A stretch of 64,000 nt of DNA from an uncultured Candidatus Binatia bacterium (lineage in GTDB: Bacteria; Desulfobacterota; Binatia; Bin18). The position numbers and the translations under genes are program-made. Below are positions 35,330 to 44,472 of this stretch, one piece after another (position 1 is the first letter of the stretch; the number at the start of each line of letters is the position of its first letter). The DNA lies in assembly GCA_958296235.1 (NCBI GenBank), contig OY282457.1, positions 3,467,338 through 3,531,337 on the forward strand. The letters run 5' to 3'. The notes beneath the pieces are model-generated. The model was not told the origin of the DNA, searched no databases, and saw only the letters and a program-made list of their open reading frames with translations.

Positions 35330-35730
35330 TGGAAACGCAACCTTCAGGGACGCATACAGAGAAGACAACCCCCGAGCGCATAGTAGAACCCCAAGGAAGT
35401 CATCCCGCGGACCATCCATTAACGCTACAAATGTTTGGCCAACTCCAGGAATCTATCGGTAGAGTTGATGAGCGTACACGACGATTAGAGAAAGATTTCA
35501 GCGACTTGAGCACAACCGTACGCGAGATCAACGATAAAATGATAGGCAAAGGGACATGGTGGGGCGGGATTGGAGCGATAGTTGGGGTTGTCGGTATCTT
35601 GATCGCAACCATAATCAGCCTTGCATCGATGTACTTTACTCGGCTAGACGCCCAAATGGCATTAAGCAGACCCTCCCAAGGACAAACTGTACAAACTGCT
35701 CCAATCAAGCCTGTTTCTCCACAGAACTAG
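35329..35730 (+). CDS. coiled-coil membrane protein coupled to the Cas2/SinR-like gene
   Basis: This is a 133-residue protein. It has a disordered N-terminus, a coiled coil near residues 35-72 (IGRVDERTRRLEKDFSDL), one helix at about 77-102 (WWGGIGAIVGVVGILIATII) and a short polar tail. The start shares a base with the preceding stop. The layout of a soluble small protein followed by a membrane partner resembles sensor/effector pairs in defence or toxin modules; no family was recognised. Confidence 0.6.
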   Translation: METQPSGTHTEKTTPERIVEPQGSHPADHPLTLQMFGQLQESIGRVDERTRRLEKDFSDLSTTVREINDKMIGKGTWWGGIGAIVGVVGILIATIISLASMYFTRLDAQMALSRPSQGQTVQTAPIKPVSPQN

Positions 35731-36297
35731 AGACACGGTTGTCCCGGTCTCCATCACTCTACTTTTATTGCTTCGGCCTAGATCGGGTAGGCATGAATGG
35801 TTTTGGCTAGAGCCGTTTTCACCGTAGTGTATCGTCCGATGAGGGTGGACGGGCTGCCCCTCAGGGCCCCTCTACCCGTTGCGTATGCTAACGCCCCCGG
35901 CACTGTTTAGAATGAAAACTGCTCTAGGGGCGCGACCCACTCCGAGCAGGACGGCCTCCACGCTGATAGCCTGACGCTGCTCGTCTTTTTCAACCTAGCG
36001 CCGATGATGGCCAGCCGTTTGGGCAGTTCAGTTAAGAAAAAGACGGTTTCGTTGGTCAAGTAGCCGAAATCTGAGAAGGCAGGCTGCAGGATGCAGACTC
36101 GAATGCGAGAAGAGGTCATTTTAGAGTTTCGTTCTGATTGAGAAGAATAAGGAAATTCTTTCTGAGTGACCTTCATCCCTGCCCTCTCCATCGCGGGGAG
36201 AGAGAAGTGAAGAATCAGGCAAAATCCTGCACATATCTCTCCAGGACGAGCCTTCTGCAACATGCGTTGCCTCGCCGCGTCGTGTCTGAGCCGGTTT
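35731..36297. other. intergenic stretch with a gene relic and a repeat
   Basis: There is no intact gene here. A 23-codon relic of a disulfide reductase lies at 35997-36065 on the minus strand, and a palindromic CCCTCTCC/GGGGAGAG repeat lies at 36177-36211. The rest shows nothing I can support. Confidence 0.6.
35997..36065 (-). pseudogene. relic of a mercuric-reductase-like flavoprotein gene
   Basis: The minus strand reads GYLTNETVFFLTELPKRLAI then IGA, which matches the region before the NAD-binding loop of class I disulfide reductases. The intact fusion at 22121-24253 has GYYTSDTIWELRELPRRLVV at the same place. The frame continues on both sides but homology does not; the expected glycine-rich loop after IGA is absent. 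Confidence 0.6.
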
Positions 36298-36741
36298 CTA
36301 CTTGGCCCAGCCGTCTTTGAGCGGCACAAAATAATAGGCGTTGAATTTTCGTGAGCGGAACTTCCAGGCTCCGTCAATTTTGGCATACACGTCATCGTAA
36401 TGCCCGGCGGCAATCACACTCTGGCCATCCTGCGTGGCGCGCAGCTCCAGATAACACGTTCCCGTGGCCCGGTCGCCCTCAAGGTCGATGACGTGATTAT
36501 GGATAAAAGGACGTGGATCAAGAGCGGCCAGCCCCTGCTCATAGGCTGCCAATAACGCCTCACTGCCCTTTGCCGTAGGCTGTGCCCCCCCGGCATCAAA
36601 CTCACCATCTGGGGTAAAGAGGCTGACCACGGCAGGAACGTCCTGCTGCCACACATAATGGCAGTACCGCTGTGGAAGGTCTCGAATCGCCTCTCGGTCC
36701 AACATCTCCTGCACCTGTGTTTCCAGACTTTTGTCGGCCAT
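36298..36741 (-). CDS. SnoaL/NTF2-like protein
   Basis: This is a 147-residue alpha-beta barrel protein. LDREAIRDLPQRYCHYVWQQD (given in parts: LDREAIRDLPQRYC, HYVWQQD) and VSLFTPDGEFD near residues 39-49 are typical of SnoaL-like NTF2 proteins, as are HNHVIDLEGDRATGTCYLEL and a final strand block KFRSRKFNAYYF. AAGGAG lies 6 nt before ATG 36741, which I prefer over the upstream in-frame start. It could be an isomerase/hydratase or a small ring-hydroxylase beta-type partner. It is divergent from the DAO gene. Confidence 0.8.
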   Translation of the reverse strand: MADKSLETQVQEMLDREAIRDLPQRYCHYVWQQDVPAVVSLFTPDGEFDAGGAQPTAKGSEALLAAYEQGLAALDPRPFIHNHVIDLEGDRATGTCYLELRATQDGQSVIAAGHYDDVYAKIDGAWKFRSRKFNAYYFVPLKDGWAK

Positions 36742-36883
36742 GACTTGCTCCTTTTTCGGTTCGTTGTGTGGCTGTCTTACCAAAAGCCAGGCGCTCGGGA
36801 TATGGCCAAGGGCCTGGGTTGCGCGCAGACAACGAGAGCTTATAGGATGCGCCGGTGAGATGGCCGGCGCTCAGGAGGGGAGT

Positions 36884-38062
36884 ATGGCCCACACAGCGGA
36901 TGTCGTGATTATCGGCGCGGGTGTGACCGGAGCGAGCATTGCGTTCAATCTCGCCACACGGGGCATCACCAATGTCGTCGTCCTGGAGAAAAATTTCATT
37001 GCCTCCGGGGCAACCGGCAAAAGCTCGGCCTGTATTCGCCAACACTATTCAACTGAGGTGACCGCGCGCATGGTCCGGCGCAGCCTGGACGTGTTTGAGC
37101 ACTTCGGCGAGGTGGTCGGGGGGTCGGCCGGTTTCAGGCGAACGGGCTATCTGATGGGCGTGCCCGAGCGGGACCTTGCCGCGCTCAAAAACGTGGTGGC
37201 CATGCAACGCCGCGTCGGGATCAACACCCGCCTGCTCTCTCCCGAAGAAATCCGCGAAATCGAACCGCGCACGCGCGTGGAAGACCTGGCCGGCGGGGCC
37301 TGGGAGCCGGACTCCGGCTACGCCGACCCGTCGGACACGACCTCGTCCCTCATCCGGCGGGCACGCGAGCTGGGCGCGCAGGTCCATCAGGGGACCGAAG
37401 TCACCGGCCTCCAACTGGTGGGCGGAGCGGTGGCCGAGGTGGTCACCAATCAGGGCCGCTTTTCCGCGCCAACGGTCATTGACGCGGCCGGCGCCTGGGG
37501 CAACCGGATTGCGGCTATGGTGGAGGTGGCGATTCCCCTGACCGTTTGCCGCCACAATATCTGTTTTGTCAAACGGCCGGCCGAAGCCGCCGAGCGCCAT
37601 CCCCTGTTTTACGACTTCGTCAGTCAGGTCTACACCCGGCCCGAGGGCGCAGACCTGACCCTGGTGGGTTCGCTGAACCCGATTGAACTCAACGACCGGG
37701 TCGATCCCGACCACTACGACCACGGCGTCAGCTACGACAAAACGGTTGAGATGACGGGCCATGTCACGCATCGCTTTCCGCGCTTTGAGACCGGCTATTT
37801 CCACAGCGGCTACTCGGGATTTTTTGATGTCATGCCCGACTGGCACCCCATTCTGGACGCCGTGCCGGGGATAGGCGGCTTGTATATGGCGGTCGGATTC
37901 AGCGGCCACGGCTTCAAGCTGGCCCCGGCGGTGGGCGAGATGATGGCCGAGCTTATTATTAACGGCAAGCAACCGGGTGCGGATATCGACGCCTTTCGCT
38001 TTACCCGTTTTGCGGAGAAACAACCCATTCGGGGCATGTATGATGAAGGCTTGATGGGTTAG
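36884..38062 (+). CDS. FAD-dependent DAO-family oxidoreductase (sarcosine oxidase beta-like)
   Basis: This is a 392-residue flavoprotein. The FAD loop VVIIGAGVTGASIAFNLA (about 7-24), EKNFIASGATGKSSACIR and VIDAAGAWGNRIA are present. The C-terminal GLYMAVGFSGHGFKLAPAVG block is as in the glycine/sarcosine oxidase group. AGGAGGGG precedes the ATG at 36884, only 3 nt away, so the start may be used weakly. It probably oxidises an amine or amino acid. A Rieske gene follows 55 bp later in the same direction. Confidence 0.88.
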   Translation: MAHTADVVIIGAGVTGASIAFNLATRGITNVVVLEKNFIASGATGKSSACIRQHYSTEVTARMVRRSLDVFEHFGEVVGGSAGFRRTGYLMGVPERDLAALKNVVAMQRRVGINTRLLSPEEIREIEPRTRVEDLAGGAWEPDSGYADPSDTTSSLIRRARELGAQVHQGTEVTGLQLVGGAVAEVVTNQGRFSAPTVIDAAGAWGNRIAAMVEVAIPLTVCRHNICFVKRPAEAAERHPLFYDFVSQVYTRPEGADLTLVGSLNPIELNDRVDPDHYDHGVSYDKTVEMTGHVTHRFPRFETGYFHSGYSGFFDVMPDWHPILDAVPGIGGLYMAVGFSGHGFKLAPAVGEMMAELIINGKQPGADIDAFRFTRFAEKQPIRGMYDEGLMG

Positions 38063-38117
38063 AGGAGTGCGGGCAAGATGCCCGCGCTCCCAGTGAAGAG
38101 AAAAGAGAGAAAGGGCT

Positions 38118-39284
38118 ATGACACCACTATCCCAACCCGTCCGTGAGGGAGCTGTTCGGACCCGGCAGCCGCTGTCCCAGGCGCGGCATATGCCGGCCCA
38201 TTTTTACACCTCAGCCGAGATTTATGCGCGCGAGAAAGAACGTATCTTTCAAAAAGAATGGCTGTGCATGGGCCGGGTCGAAGAGCTGGACCAGCCGGGC
38301 AGCTATCTGACATTTCGGGTGGCGGGCGAACCGATTGTCATCTGTCGAGACCGCCAGGGAGAGATTCGGGCCTTCTCCAATGTGTGTCGCCACCGGGGGA
38401 CACAGGTCGCGTTCGGCGCGCCCGACAACGGGACCCCGTTTGGCAAAGGCTGTGACAAGGCATTGTCGTGTCCCTACCACGGCTGGACGTATGACCTGGA
38501 CGGCCGGCTGCTCAACGCGCCCCACTCCGCGGAAATGGAGGGCTTTGACCCCAAGGATTTCGGCTTGATTCCCCTCCGGGTCGATACCTGGGCCGGCTTC
38601 CTGTTCATCAATTTCGACCCTGCCGCGCGGAGCTTGATGGACGTTCTGAACGAGATGGACTTTCCCCGGACCTATCAGCCCTACCGCTATGAAGACTTTC
38701 GCCTGGCGAGCAAGTTCTCGTTCGAGCTGGACTGTAACTGGAAGTTCGTGAACGAAAACCTGACCGATATCTACCATATTGCCGTGCTCCACGTGAACAC
38801 CTTCGGCCCCTGGCAGCCGCTGGAGTCCTACGATTTTCGGCCCGTGCGAGGAGGCTATCACGGCTATTTCAAGGGCAAGACCCTGGCACCGAACGGTGAC
38901 TCGCTGTTCGGGACGATTCCCTGGATTTCGGGCAAACTGGCCGAGGGCGGTTATTCCAGCCACCTGCGGCCGAATATCCCCTGGTTTCCGCGGCATGACT
39001 TCCTGTGCTTTATGTCGGTCTGGCCAGGGGAGAGCGTGGATAAAACGGTCGGCGTTTCGTATCAGCTCTTTCCCAAGCAGCATTTTGCGCTGCCCGATTT
39101 TCGGGACAAGGCGCGCATCTATGACGACTTTCTCAAGGAATTTCTGGCCGAAGACATCTCGATGATCAAGTCGCTCCAGCAAGGCATGGATTCCAGGTAT
39201 TTCCAACCCGGACCCATGTCCCGTTTTGAGGTTGCCATTCATAGCATTGCCAACTATTACCTCGAACGCCTCGAAGCCGAGTAG
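38118..39284 (+). CDS. Rieske [2Fe-2S] oxygenase alpha subunit
   Basis: This is a 388-residue oxygenase. The cluster ligands are C90, H92, C118 and H121; the 25-residue stretch between H92 and C118 is longer than the usual 15-18. The mononuclear iron motif is D217-x2-H220-x4-H225 in ENLTDIYHIAVLH. It resembles choline/carnitine- or aromatic-type oxygenases. It sits between the DAO oxidase and an M29/NicX-like gene (39 bp downstream), probably in one operon. Partner reductase not seen. Confidence 0.9.
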   Translation: MTPLSQPVREGAVRTRQPLSQARHMPAHFYTSAEIYAREKERIFQKEWLCMGRVEELDQPGSYLTFRVAGEPIVICRDRQGEIRAFSNVCRHRGTQVAFGAPDNGTPFGKGCDKALSCPYHGWTYDLDGRLLNAPHSAEMEGFDPKDFGLIPLRVDTWAGFLFINFDPAARSLMDVLNEMDFPRTYQPYRYEDFRLASKFSFELDCNWKFVNENLTDIYHIAVLHVNTFGPWQPLESYDFRPVRGGYHGYFKGKTLAPNGDSLFGTIPWISGKLAEGGYSSHLRPNIPWFPRHDFLCFMSVWPGESVDKTVGVSYQLFPKQHFALPDFRDKARIYDDFLKEFLAEDISMIKSLQQGMDSRYFQPGPMSRFEVAIHSIANYYLERLEAE

Positions 39285-39323
39285 ACCTGCCGCGGCAGGG
39301 GTCAGACACAGGAGGGGAGCAGA

Positions 39324-40361
39324 ATGATGACCAATCTCGGACCGGAACTCACCCAAGCCGCGGACGCGATGATTCGTGATGTCCTGCTGGTCCAGTCGGG
39401 CGAAACCGTGCTGATTACCGCGGATACGGCCTCGGATATGCAGACGGTTGAGGCCATCCAGAACGCGGCCCGTAATCTTGATACGCCGGTGGCTCTGCTC
39501 ATTGCTCCGCAGTTGCCCTTTCAGGGCGCGCTGGGCGACCCCTATATCTCCGATCCGGTCCGGGCGGCGGTCACGAACTGTGATGTGTGGATAGACCTGG
39601 CCTTCCCCTATATGGCCGGCTCGCAGGCCTTTGACGTGGCCATGCAGAACAAACGCACCCGCTATTATCTGGCCGCGGGTCTGAACGCCGAGTCCACGAT
39701 CAGACTGTTTGGCAAGGTCAACCTGGATACCCTGTTTACCGTCACCCAGGCCTTTGACGCCCTGCTGGTCGAGAAAAAGGGCGCTCAGGGCCGGATTACC
39801 AATCCGGTCGGGACGGATGTCACCTTCACCATTGGTGAGCCCATGGCTATGGGCACGGGCCGCGCCAACGGACCGGGTGCCCTGTTTGTCCCTGGTACGG
39901 TCATGATTATGCCCAAGGAAGACTCGGTCAAAGGCGTGGTCAAGTTCGATACCGTCTTCCACGAGTATTATACCCCGTTGGAAGAGCCGATCAGTCTGAC
40001 CATAGACGGCACCGTGCAGGACGTTTCGGGCGGCGTGGCCGAGGGAACCGTGCTGGAACGCTCACTGCGGCGGGCCAGCGGCGAGGGCCTGGGCTATATC
40101 ATTCACTTCACCTGCGGCATCCATCCGGCCGCGCGCTACACCGGCAACTGTTTTCTTGAGGACCAGCGCGTGCTGGGCTATAACGCGGTCGGCCTGGGCC
40201 TGCCGTTCTGGATGCCCGGCGGCGGCGAGAACCATCCCGACGCCGTGCTGTCCAAGCAGTCGCTCTGGCTCGACGGCGAACAGATCGTCAAAGACGGCCT
40301 CATTGTCGGCCCCCCCGACCTGGCGGAACTCGCCCAGGATTTGCAACCGCTGTACCGTTAG
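39324..40361 (+). CDS. M29 aminopeptidase/NicX-like metalloenzyme
   Basis: This is a 345-residue protein of the family that includes M29 leucyl aminopeptidases and 2,5-dihydroxypyridine 5,6-dioxygenase. Candidate metal ligands are H261 and H267 (IIHFTCGIHP) and H304/D306 (ENHPDAVL). NPVGTDVTFTIGEPMAM and the C-terminal LWLDGEQIVKDG fit the family. It is a distant paralogue of the clearer NicX at 59861-60907; whether it is a peptidase or a dioxygenase is open. AGGAGGGG precedes the ATG. Confidence 0.75.
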   Translation: MMTNLGPELTQAADAMIRDVLLVQSGETVLITADTASDMQTVEAIQNAARNLDTPVALLIAPQLPFQGALGDPYISDPVRAAVTNCDVWIDLAFPYMAGSQAFDVAMQNKRTRYYLAAGLNAESTIRLFGKVNLDTLFTVTQAFDALLVEKKGAQGRITNPVGTDVTFTIGEPMAMGTGRANGPGALFVPGTVMIMPKEDSVKGVVKFDTVFHEYYTPLEEPISLTIDGTVQDVSGGVAEGTVLERSLRRASGEGLGYIIHFTCGIHPAARYTGNCFLEDQRVLGYNAVGLGLPFWMPGGGENHPDAVLSKQSLWLDGEQIVKDGLIVGPPDLAELAQDLQPLYR

Positions 40362-40492
40362 GGCCGGTCTTCTATCGGACAGAAATACCTCTGCCCGTAA
40401 AGAAACGGGAATGGCAGCGCTCGCGGGGATATTTGACTGTCTCGCCCACCGAGATCAGGATATGTGTAAAATACTGTGTGGAGAGTGACACA

Positions 40493-40693
40493 ATGGCGAC
40501 AAACTTGGCTATAGACCCGAAATTGCTTAACAAGGCATTGGAGCTCGGCGGCGAGAAAACGAAGAAGGCGACCGTAAACAAGGCCTTGCGGGAGTTCATT
40601 GCGCGGCGAGAGCAGGAACGGCTACTTGAGCTGTTCGGCAAACTCGATTGGGACGACCGATACGATTACAGGCGTGAACGGATGCGCCGGTGA
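40493..40693 (+). CDS. VapB-type antitoxin, apparently orphan
   Basis: This is a 66-residue ribbon-helix-helix antitoxin. MATNLAIDPKLLNKALELGG, then KTKKATVNKALREFI and a tail LLELFGKLDWDDRYDY match the VapB family closely. GGAGAG lies 7-8 nt upstream. The usual vapC toxin should follow, but an APC permease gene starts 46 bp after the stop and no PIN-domain frame is present. The gene may be a leftover or may act in trans. Confidence 0.85.
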   Translation: MATNLAIDPKLLNKALELGGEKTKKATVNKALREFIARREQERLLELFGKLDWDDRYDYRRERMRR

Positions 40694-40739
40694 CGCTGCT
40701 TGCCTCATAACCTTCCAATGCCAGTCATAGATTTCAGCT

Positions 40740-42188
40740 ATGCAACGTTCGACACCCGCCCCGGCCCTGAAGCAACAGCTCGGGCCGTTTCAGTTTTTCG
40801 CCATTGCCTTTGGTTCGATTATTGGCGTGGGCTGGATGGTTGTGGTTGGGGACTGGCTCCAGAGCGCCGGGCCGCTGGGGGTGAGTCTGGCCTTTGTGGG
40901 CAGCGCCGGCATGATCGTTCTGGTTGGCCTGTGCTACGCCGAGCTGGCAACCATGCTGCCGGTTGCCGGCGGAGAGATTGCCTATACCTATCTGACCTCG
41001 GGGCCGTTTCTTGCCTATGGGGTCGGCTGGTTTCTGGTGCTCGGTTATGTGGCGATTTGCGCGTTTGAAGCAGTCTCGCTGGGCCGGATTCTGGGGTTTC
41101 TCTTCCCGGTTCTCAACACCCTGACGGCGGAGGTCGCCGGTGTTTCCATCCCCGTCGGCCATGTTGGCGTTGGTCTGGGTGGGACCGTGCTGATTGGCGC
41201 TGTGAATTGGCGCGGGGTGCAGTTAGCCAGTCAGCTCCAGACAGCGCTCACCTGCCTCCTCTTTCTTCTCACCGCCCTCTTTGTCGGGGCCGCCCTGTGG
41301 GAAGGGCAGCTCAGCCATCTCGCTCCGCTGGTGACCGCGGCGCAGGGGCAGTCGGCGCTGAGCGGGATGTTCTGGATCTTTGTGACCGCGCCCTTGTGGT
41401 ATATGGGCTTTGACATCATTCCGCAGATGGTTGAGGAGGCCGCCCCGACCTTTTCGCTCAAACGACTCAGTTTGATTATTCCGCTCTCAATCGCCGCGGC
41501 CGCCCTGTTTTACGCCTTTGTCGTGGTGGCCACCGCCATTGTCCTGCCCTGGCGTGAGGTGGCCGGTCAGGAGTTGCCGGCCGCCTATGCTTTGCGCCAG
41601 GCATTTCAGAACACTTGGTTGAGTCACTGCGTCCTGTCCGCGGGGGCGGTGGGTCTGCTGACCACCTGGAATGGCTTCTGCCTGGGGGCGTCGCGTTTAC
41701 TGTACGCCCTTGGCCGGGCGCGCTTATTGCCCGCCTTTTTTGCCGTCGTGCACCCGCGTCATGCCACGCCCCACAAGGCGCTGCTGTTCGTGAGCGCGCT
41801 GAGCGTCGGGAGCGTGTTTCTTGGGCGGGATGTCCTCATTCCGCTGGTGAATGTGTCGTCCTTCGGCATCGCGATCGCCTTCCTGGGCGTAACCCTGTCT
41901 CTGCCGGCGCTCCGGCGGCGTTTCCCCGCTCTCCCCCGTCCGTACCGGGTGCCGTCCGGCACTCTTGTCTCGCGTCTGGCGGCCGGTGGCGCGTGTATGA
42001 CGCTCGGGGCCTTTGTCCTGCCGATGAGTCCGGCCGCTTTTGGCTGGCCGGTCGAATGGGGCCTCCTCTTATTCTGGACACTGCTCGGCGGAGTCCTGTG
42101 GGTCGGGAGCCAAACCTACCGCACAAGCATTTCTGAGAAAGAACGCCGGACCGTCCTGCTGCAAGGCCGGCTGGACCATATCGCGTAA
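40740..42188 (+). CDS. APC superfamily amino-acid permease
   Basis: This is a 482-residue membrane protein with about 12 helices. The first helix has FAIAFGSIIGVGWMVVVGDW, the substrate-binding glycine region of the APC fold. GGEIAYTYLTSGPFLAYGVG and WNGFCLGASRLLYALGRARLLP are typical downstream blocks. Substrate is probably an amino acid or amine, which would fit the neighbouring oxidase. No good ribosome site is seen before ATG 40740. Confidence 0.88.
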   Translation: MQRSTPAPALKQQLGPFQFFAIAFGSIIGVGWMVVVGDWLQSAGPLGVSLAFVGSAGMIVLVGLCYAELATMLPVAGGEIAYTYLTSGPFLAYGVGWFLVLGYVAICAFEAVSLGRILGFLFPVLNTLTAEVAGVSIPVGHVGVGLGGTVLIGAVNWRGVQLASQLQTALTCLLFLLTALFVGAALWEGQLSHLAPLVTAAQGQSALSGMFWIFVTAPLWYMGFDIIPQMVEEAAPTFSLKRLSLIIPLSIAAAALFYAFVVVATAIVLPWREVAGQELPAAYALRQAFQNTWLSHCVLSAGAVGLLTTWNGFCLGASRLLYALGRARLLPAFFAVVHPRHATPHKALLFVSALSVGSVFLGRDVLIPLVNVSSFGIAIAFLGVTLSLPALRRRFPALPRPYRVPSGTLVSRLAAGGACMTLGAFVLPMSPAAFGWPVEWGLLLFWTLLGGVLWVGSQTYRTSISEKERRTVLLQGRLDHIA

Positions 42189-42214
42189 CGCCGGTAGTGC
42201 ATCAGTTTGCATTG

Positions 42215-42278
42215 TCCCCCTCACCCCAGCCCTCTCCCCTTCGACAGGCTCAGGACAGGCCTCCGGGGGAGAGGGAGC
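42215..42278. repeat. compound palindromic repeat
   Basis: CCCAGCCCTCTCCCC is followed by TTCGACAGGCTCAGGA (the reverse of the 34084 unit) and GGGGGAGAGGGAG, so the two repeat types are nested: the second lies in the loop of the first. It sits between the permease and LLM genes. Confidence 0.7.
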
Positions 42279-42390
42279 AGCTATTTTCCCTTGACCGAGT
42301 TCGGCTGGACGCGCTAACGTCCATAAGGTCTATCCAGGCGCTTTCCAAGCTCACGTTGAACATCTCACGTTGAACAAAAGAGGGAGACAG

Positions 42391-43269
42391 ATGCAATACG
42401 GGATACATGTCAATAGTGGAGCGGCTGTGACCGATCCCGCTGTACTGCGGGATATGGCTCAGTTGGCGGAAGAACTGGGCTGCGAGTCCATCCTGATTGG
42501 CGACCACCTCCTGCCGCCGCAAAAAATCCAGACCCCATTCCCGGTCAAGATGGACAATCCGCCGTGGCATGTGTACCAGGAGCACGACTGGCCGGACTGT
42601 TTCACCACCCTGGCGTTTCTGGCCGCAATCACGACGCGGGTCCGGTTGGGGGTGAGCGTGATTATCCTGCCCTATCGCCATCCTGTGGCTGTCACCAAGA
42701 TGCTCAGCACGCTTGATCGTCTGTCGGGTGGACGTATCATCTGTGGAGTTGGCATTGGCTGGCTGAAGGATGAGTTTGCGTTGCTTGGGGTGCCGTTCGA
42801 GGATCGTGCGGCTCTGAGCGAGGACTGTCTCAAACTGATGAAAACCTTGTGGACGGACTCGCACCCGCGTCTCACTACTGCTTATGGCAGGATCGATGCC
42901 GATGTGAATTTCGGGCCGCCGCCCGTTCAGCAACCGCATCCACCGATTTGGATCGGTGGCAATACCATGCCCGCCCTGCGTCGCGTAGCGCGCTGGGGAG
43001 ACGGTTGGCAACCGGTTTTTCTCTCACCCGAGACGATTCGGCAGAAGACCGAGACCTTACACGCCCTGATGCACGAGGCCGGACGCGAGGCGGCTCAGTT
43101 GGAGATTACTACCCTGGTCGGATCGAATGTGTCTGTCGCCCAGGCGCACGCCTACCAAGCGGCTGGCGCGCAGGCCCTATATATGCTGACCACAACGGAC
43201 CAGCCGGATGAACTCTTTGTGCAGATGAAACAGTTTGTGGCGACCATGCGAGCAGTCGAAAACGGATAA
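42391..43269 (+). CDS. LLM class flavin-dependent oxidoreductase
   Basis: This is a 292-residue luciferase-like protein. It reads MQYGIHVNSGAAVTDPA, then AEELGCESILIGDHLLPP, TRVRLGVSVIILPYRHP, LDRLSGGRIICGVGIGW and HPPIWIGGN, all in the order of the F420/FMN-dependent LLM family (TIGR03619-like). AGGGAG lies 4-7 nt before ATG 42391. It lies 12 bp upstream of the amidohydrolase gene, so the two are likely one operon. Substrate unknown. Confidence 0.88.
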   Translation: MQYGIHVNSGAAVTDPAVLRDMAQLAEELGCESILIGDHLLPPQKIQTPFPVKMDNPPWHVYQEHDWPDCFTTLAFLAAITTRVRLGVSVIILPYRHPVAVTKMLSTLDRLSGGRIICGVGIGWLKDEFALLGVPFEDRAALSEDCLKLMKTLWTDSHPRLTTAYGRIDADVNFGPPPVQQPHPPIWIGGNTMPALRRVARWGDGWQPVFLSPETIRQKTETLHALMHEAGREAAQLEITTLVGSNVSVAQAHAYQAAGAQALYMLTTTDQPDELFVQMKQFVATMRAVENG

Positions 43270-43281
43270 AGGAGAGACGCC

Positions 43282-44412
43282 ATGACGCGTATTATTGATG
43301 CGGACAGCCACTTTATGGAACCGCTTGACCTGTGGGAGCAGTATATCGACCCCCAGTATCGCTCGCGCTGCTTGCGGTTTGAACGCGACCCCCAAAAAAA
43401 CCGGTACGCGGTGGCGGTTGAATCTGTTCGGATTGATCACTCTGGAGATCTCAGCATCGAAGAACTCTTGGGCGTTGCCGTCGGCTATGGCCAAAAAGAA
43501 TCGGGCCAGGGGCTCAAATCCTTTGATCCGGCCCAGGCGTTCAGTCACTCGCTTGAGGACATGGAGCAACGTCTCCGATTCCTCGATATCGAAGGGATAG
43601 AAGGCCAGTTTATCTACCCCACCCTGGGGTTGCTGTGGGAGGACCTGGTGGAAGACCCGCAACTCGCCGCCGCCCATTGCCGCGCCTATAACCGTTGGGC
43701 GGTTGAAACGTGTCAGGGGCGTCTGGATCGTCTCTATCCCCTGGGCCATATTTCGTTGCGCAACCCTGCCGCTGCGGTTGAGGAGATTCAGCGCTTGGCC
43801 AAAGCCGGAGTGCACGGGGTCTTTGTTGGCGCCCTGCCCATAAATGGCAAAAGTTTTGGCCATCCGGACTTTGACCCCGTCTGGGCAATGGCCCAGGAGT
43901 GCGACATTGCTGTCGGCCTGCACCTGGTGGTCCATGCAAAATACATAGGCAACGAATGGTATAGCGACCGTGATCCCGGCTTTATGTTTCTCAGCATGAA
44001 TGTCATTCAAGACCCCCGCATGGCCCTCACCACCATGATTTACGATGGCGTGTTCGAGCGTTTCCCGCGCTTACGGGTAGCCACGATTGAGGCTGCCAGC
44101 GGCTGGGTGGCCGAGTGGCTCGACCGGCTGGACTATCGGTTCAGCTATATGGGTCACACCTGCCAGATGAAGCGGCCGGCCAGTGAATACTTTGCGCAGA
44201 ACATCTGGATTTCCGCCGACCCGAGCGAACGGACCCTGCCGCATATGGTTGAGCTAGTTGGAGACGATAAGTTTTTTGTAGGCTCGGACTACCCCCATGC
44301 CGAAGGCTTTACCGAGCCGGTCAAGAAAACCCGAGCATCGCTGGCGCGTCTGCCTGAAGCCTCGGTCAACAAAATCCTGGGAGAGAATGCGGTCACGTTT
44401 TTTGGCCTGTAG
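43282..44412 (+). CDS. amidohydrolase-2 family metal-dependent hydrolase
   Basis: This is a 376-residue TIM-barrel enzyme of the ACMSD-like amidohydrolase group. The metal motif is D6-x-D8-x-H10 (IIDADSHFMEP), then IYPTLGLLW, GVFVGALPI, VGLHLVVHA and the final GSDYPHAEGFTEP with the catalytic Asp. Members decarboxylate or hydrate aromatic-derived acids. GGAGAG precedes the ATG. Operon with the LLM gene suggests a shared ring-breakdown pathway. Confidence 0.88.
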   Translation: MTRIIDADSHFMEPLDLWEQYIDPQYRSRCLRFERDPQKNRYAVAVESVRIDHSGDLSIEELLGVAVGYGQKESGQGLKSFDPAQAFSHSLEDMEQRLRFLDIEGIEGQFIYPTLGLLWEDLVEDPQLAAAHCRAYNRWAVETCQGRLDRLYPLGHISLRNPAAAVEEIQRLAKAGVHGVFVGALPINGKSFGHPDFDPVWAMAQECDIAVGLHLVVHAKYIGNEWYSDRDPGFMFLSMNVIQDPRMALTTMIYDGVFERFPRLRVATIEAASGWVAEWLDRLDYRFSYMGHTCQMKRPASEYFAQNIWISADPSERTLPHMVELVGDDKFFVGSDYPHAEGFTEPVKKTRASLARLPEASVNKILGENAVTFFGL

Positions 44413-44472
44413 TCCATAATAGCGCAATTTCATCCAGCGCCCTGTGATGAGAACTGTAATGAGGCCAGCCGC

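Noticed and set aside
35907..36413. A 168-codon minus-strand gene
   Set aside because: Only 23 codons (35997-36065) match a protein family; the rest is a repeat and unrelated sequence.
38211..39962. 583-codon minus-strand frame
   Set aside because: Antisense to the Rieske and M29/NicX-like genes; His/Arg-rich with no family.
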